Assembly (NCBI GenBank): GCA_030705745.1
Contig: JAUZPT010000144.1
Location: 1-7,322, forward strand
Direction of reading: 5' to 3'
Origin: Bacillota bacterium
GTDB lineage: Bacteria; Bacillota; Bacilli; Bacillales; Cytobacillaceae
Length of the DNA: 7,322 bases
The stretch's first letter is position 1. The number at the start of each line of letters is the position of its first letter. This document shows, piece after piece, positions 6,910-7,322 of the stretch. A model generated the notes under the pieces. It was not told the origin of the DNA. It ran no database searches and saw only the letters and a program-made list of their open reading frames with translations. The position numbers and the translations under genes were made by a program.

Positions 6910-7103
6910 TAATCGTTTCTCCTTCCAACCACAAAATAAAGAATTGGTCCAATAATATTGACAAATAAAATGACGAACACCCAAAGTATTTTCGGACCCC
7001 TGGTTTTTTCTATTCTGATTAAATCAACTAATGAGACTATGAACAAAATCAATTGAATAATAATTATTGGTGCAATGATCGTCCAATTAACATTCGAAAA
7101 CAT
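6909..7103 (-). CDS. yxlE: Small PLDc_N-type membrane protein, YxlE-like
   Basis: A 64-residue protein made almost wholly of two transmembrane segments (about 7-27 and 38-59) with a short basic linker (RIEKTRGPK) and the end GPILYFVVGRRND. The pattern of a conserved Asn-Ile-Ile-Gly-Pro in TM2 followed by Y and GR is that of the PLDc_N (phospholipase D nuclease N-terminal-like) small proteins, which have no nuclease domain of their own. In B. subtilis the equivalent YxlE precedes yxlF and yxlG and, as I recall, is a negative regulator of sigma-Y activity. Here it is the first visible gene of the same three-gene order. ATG 7103 is preceded by GAGGGGGA. Its stop shares a base with the next start, so it is co-translated with the ATPase. 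Its role here could be regulatory or as a small subunit of the transporter. Confidence 0.85.
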   Translation of the reverse strand: MFSNVNWTIIAPIIIIQLILFIVSLVDLIRIEKTRGPKILWVFVILFVNIIGPILYFVVGRRND

Positions 7104-7136
7104 GGTATTTCCCCCTCAGATAAAATTCAATAATTT

Positions 7137-7161
7137 GACGAACAACTTTGGAAATCGTTCA
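7137..7161 (-). promoter_or_regulatory. Candidate ECF sigma factor promoter (sigma-Y type) for yxlE-yxlF-yxlG
   Basis: On the - strand: -35 TGAAC (+ 7157-7161), 16 bases, then -10 CGTC (+ 7137-7140). This has the form of Bacillus ECF promoters and, with the next base (TGAACG-N15-CGTC), resembles the sigma-Y target type as I remember it. The start of transcription would fall near 7130, about 27 bases before ATG 7103, so the placement is right. An A/T tract follows just upstream of the -35 box. No sigma-A promoter of comparable quality was found for this operon. Confidence 0.65.
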
Positions 7162-7265
7162 TATCGCCAAAAAAATTTTTTCATTTTATTTTTAATAATC
7201 GAACCACAAAGATCCATCGAACACATTTATTAATGTTTCTATTTTGTTTTTCAATGAAATCGTTC
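7151..7265 (-). repeat. Two copies of a 10-base direct repeat GAACGATTTC, 105 bases apart
   Basis: The same 10 bases occur on the - strand at + 7151-7160 (covering most of the ECF -35 box) and + 7256-7265. The second copy reads GGGAACGATTTC and has no CGTC at promoter distance. Spacing start to start is 105 bases, close to ten helical turns. It may be a binding site pair, a relic promoter, or chance. Confidence 0.4.
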
Positions 7266-7322
7266 CCAATTCTCCTGCATATTGATAAAATATAATCACA
7301 AAATAATTTTAAACATGAGGAC
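7162..7322. other. Upstream intergenic region of yxlE, no gene seen
   Basis: AT-rich and without a plausible coding frame on either strand. It holds an A7T6 tract at 7170-7182 just beyond the ECF -35 box (UP-element-like), one copy of the 10-base repeat, and on the + strand a TATAAT at 7291-7296 with no good -35 box. The last bases (ATGAGGAC) could be near the start of a divergent gene beyond the edge. No sigY-like sigma factor gene lies here. Confidence 0.5.

Noticed and set aside
6910..6984. Upstream in-frame extension of the ABC ATPase to 6984
   Set aside because: It runs through the yxlE gene in another frame, has no family similarity, and ATG 6909 has a good ribosome binding site and coupling overlap.
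7281..7322. Promoter and start of a divergent + strand gene (TATAAT at 7291, ATG at 7315)
   Set aside because: No -35 box at proper distance, no ribosome binding site before the ATG, and the frame leaves the window after two codons.

Overview
The window looks like chromosomal DNA from a low-GC, endospore-former-type Firmicute (Bacillaceae). The evidence is its AT-rich composition, strong GGAGG-type ribosome binding sites, sigma-A promoters, classic hairpin-plus-U-tract terminators, a LigD whose polymerase domain is at the C-terminus (the Bacillus arrangement), and homologues of B. subtilis YuxH/PdeH and YxlE-YxlF-YxlG. The species cannot be fixed from this stretch. No mobile element, CRISPR array, tRNA or rRNA is visible.

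Layout. The left edge (1-780, + strand) is the 3' part of ligD, the bacterial NHEJ ligase/polymerase; its start lies outside the window. It converges on dapF (797-1774, - strand), and the two share one compact bidirectional terminator that contains the ligD stop codon and touches the dapF stop codon. All remaining genes are on the - strand. Reading from right to left in transcription order they are: a three-gene operon yxlE-yxlF-yxlG (7103 down to 5225), a patatin-like phospholipase with its own promoter and terminator (5146-4259), a two-TM membrane protein of unknown function with a possible tubby/scramblase-like C-terminal domain (4085-3276), an EAL-HDOD protein related to the c-di-GMP phosphodiesterase PdeH/YuxH (3137-1893) with a strong sigma-A promoter and terminator, and the long Listeria/lactobacilli-type diaminopimelate epimerase dapF.

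How the parts work together. The clear functional unit is yxlE-yxlF-yxlG: a 64-residue PLDc_N-type membrane protein, an ABC ATPase and an ABC-2 permease, joined by stop/start overlaps (TAATG and ATGA). In B. subtilis these are the last genes of the sigY ECF sigma operon. Here no sigY, yxlC or yxlD lies in the 219 bases upstream, yet an ECF-type promoter (TGAAC-N16-CGTC) sits just before yxlE. This is the most interesting signal in the window: the transporter module appears to have kept, or acquired, its own ECF promoter apart from the sigma factor gene. The other genes look like separate single-gene units for DNA repair, cell wall/lysine precursor synthesis, second-messenger turnover and lipid hydrolysis. 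I see no convincing wholly new system. The candidates for a second look are the ECF promoter, the unknown two-TM protein and the long DapF.
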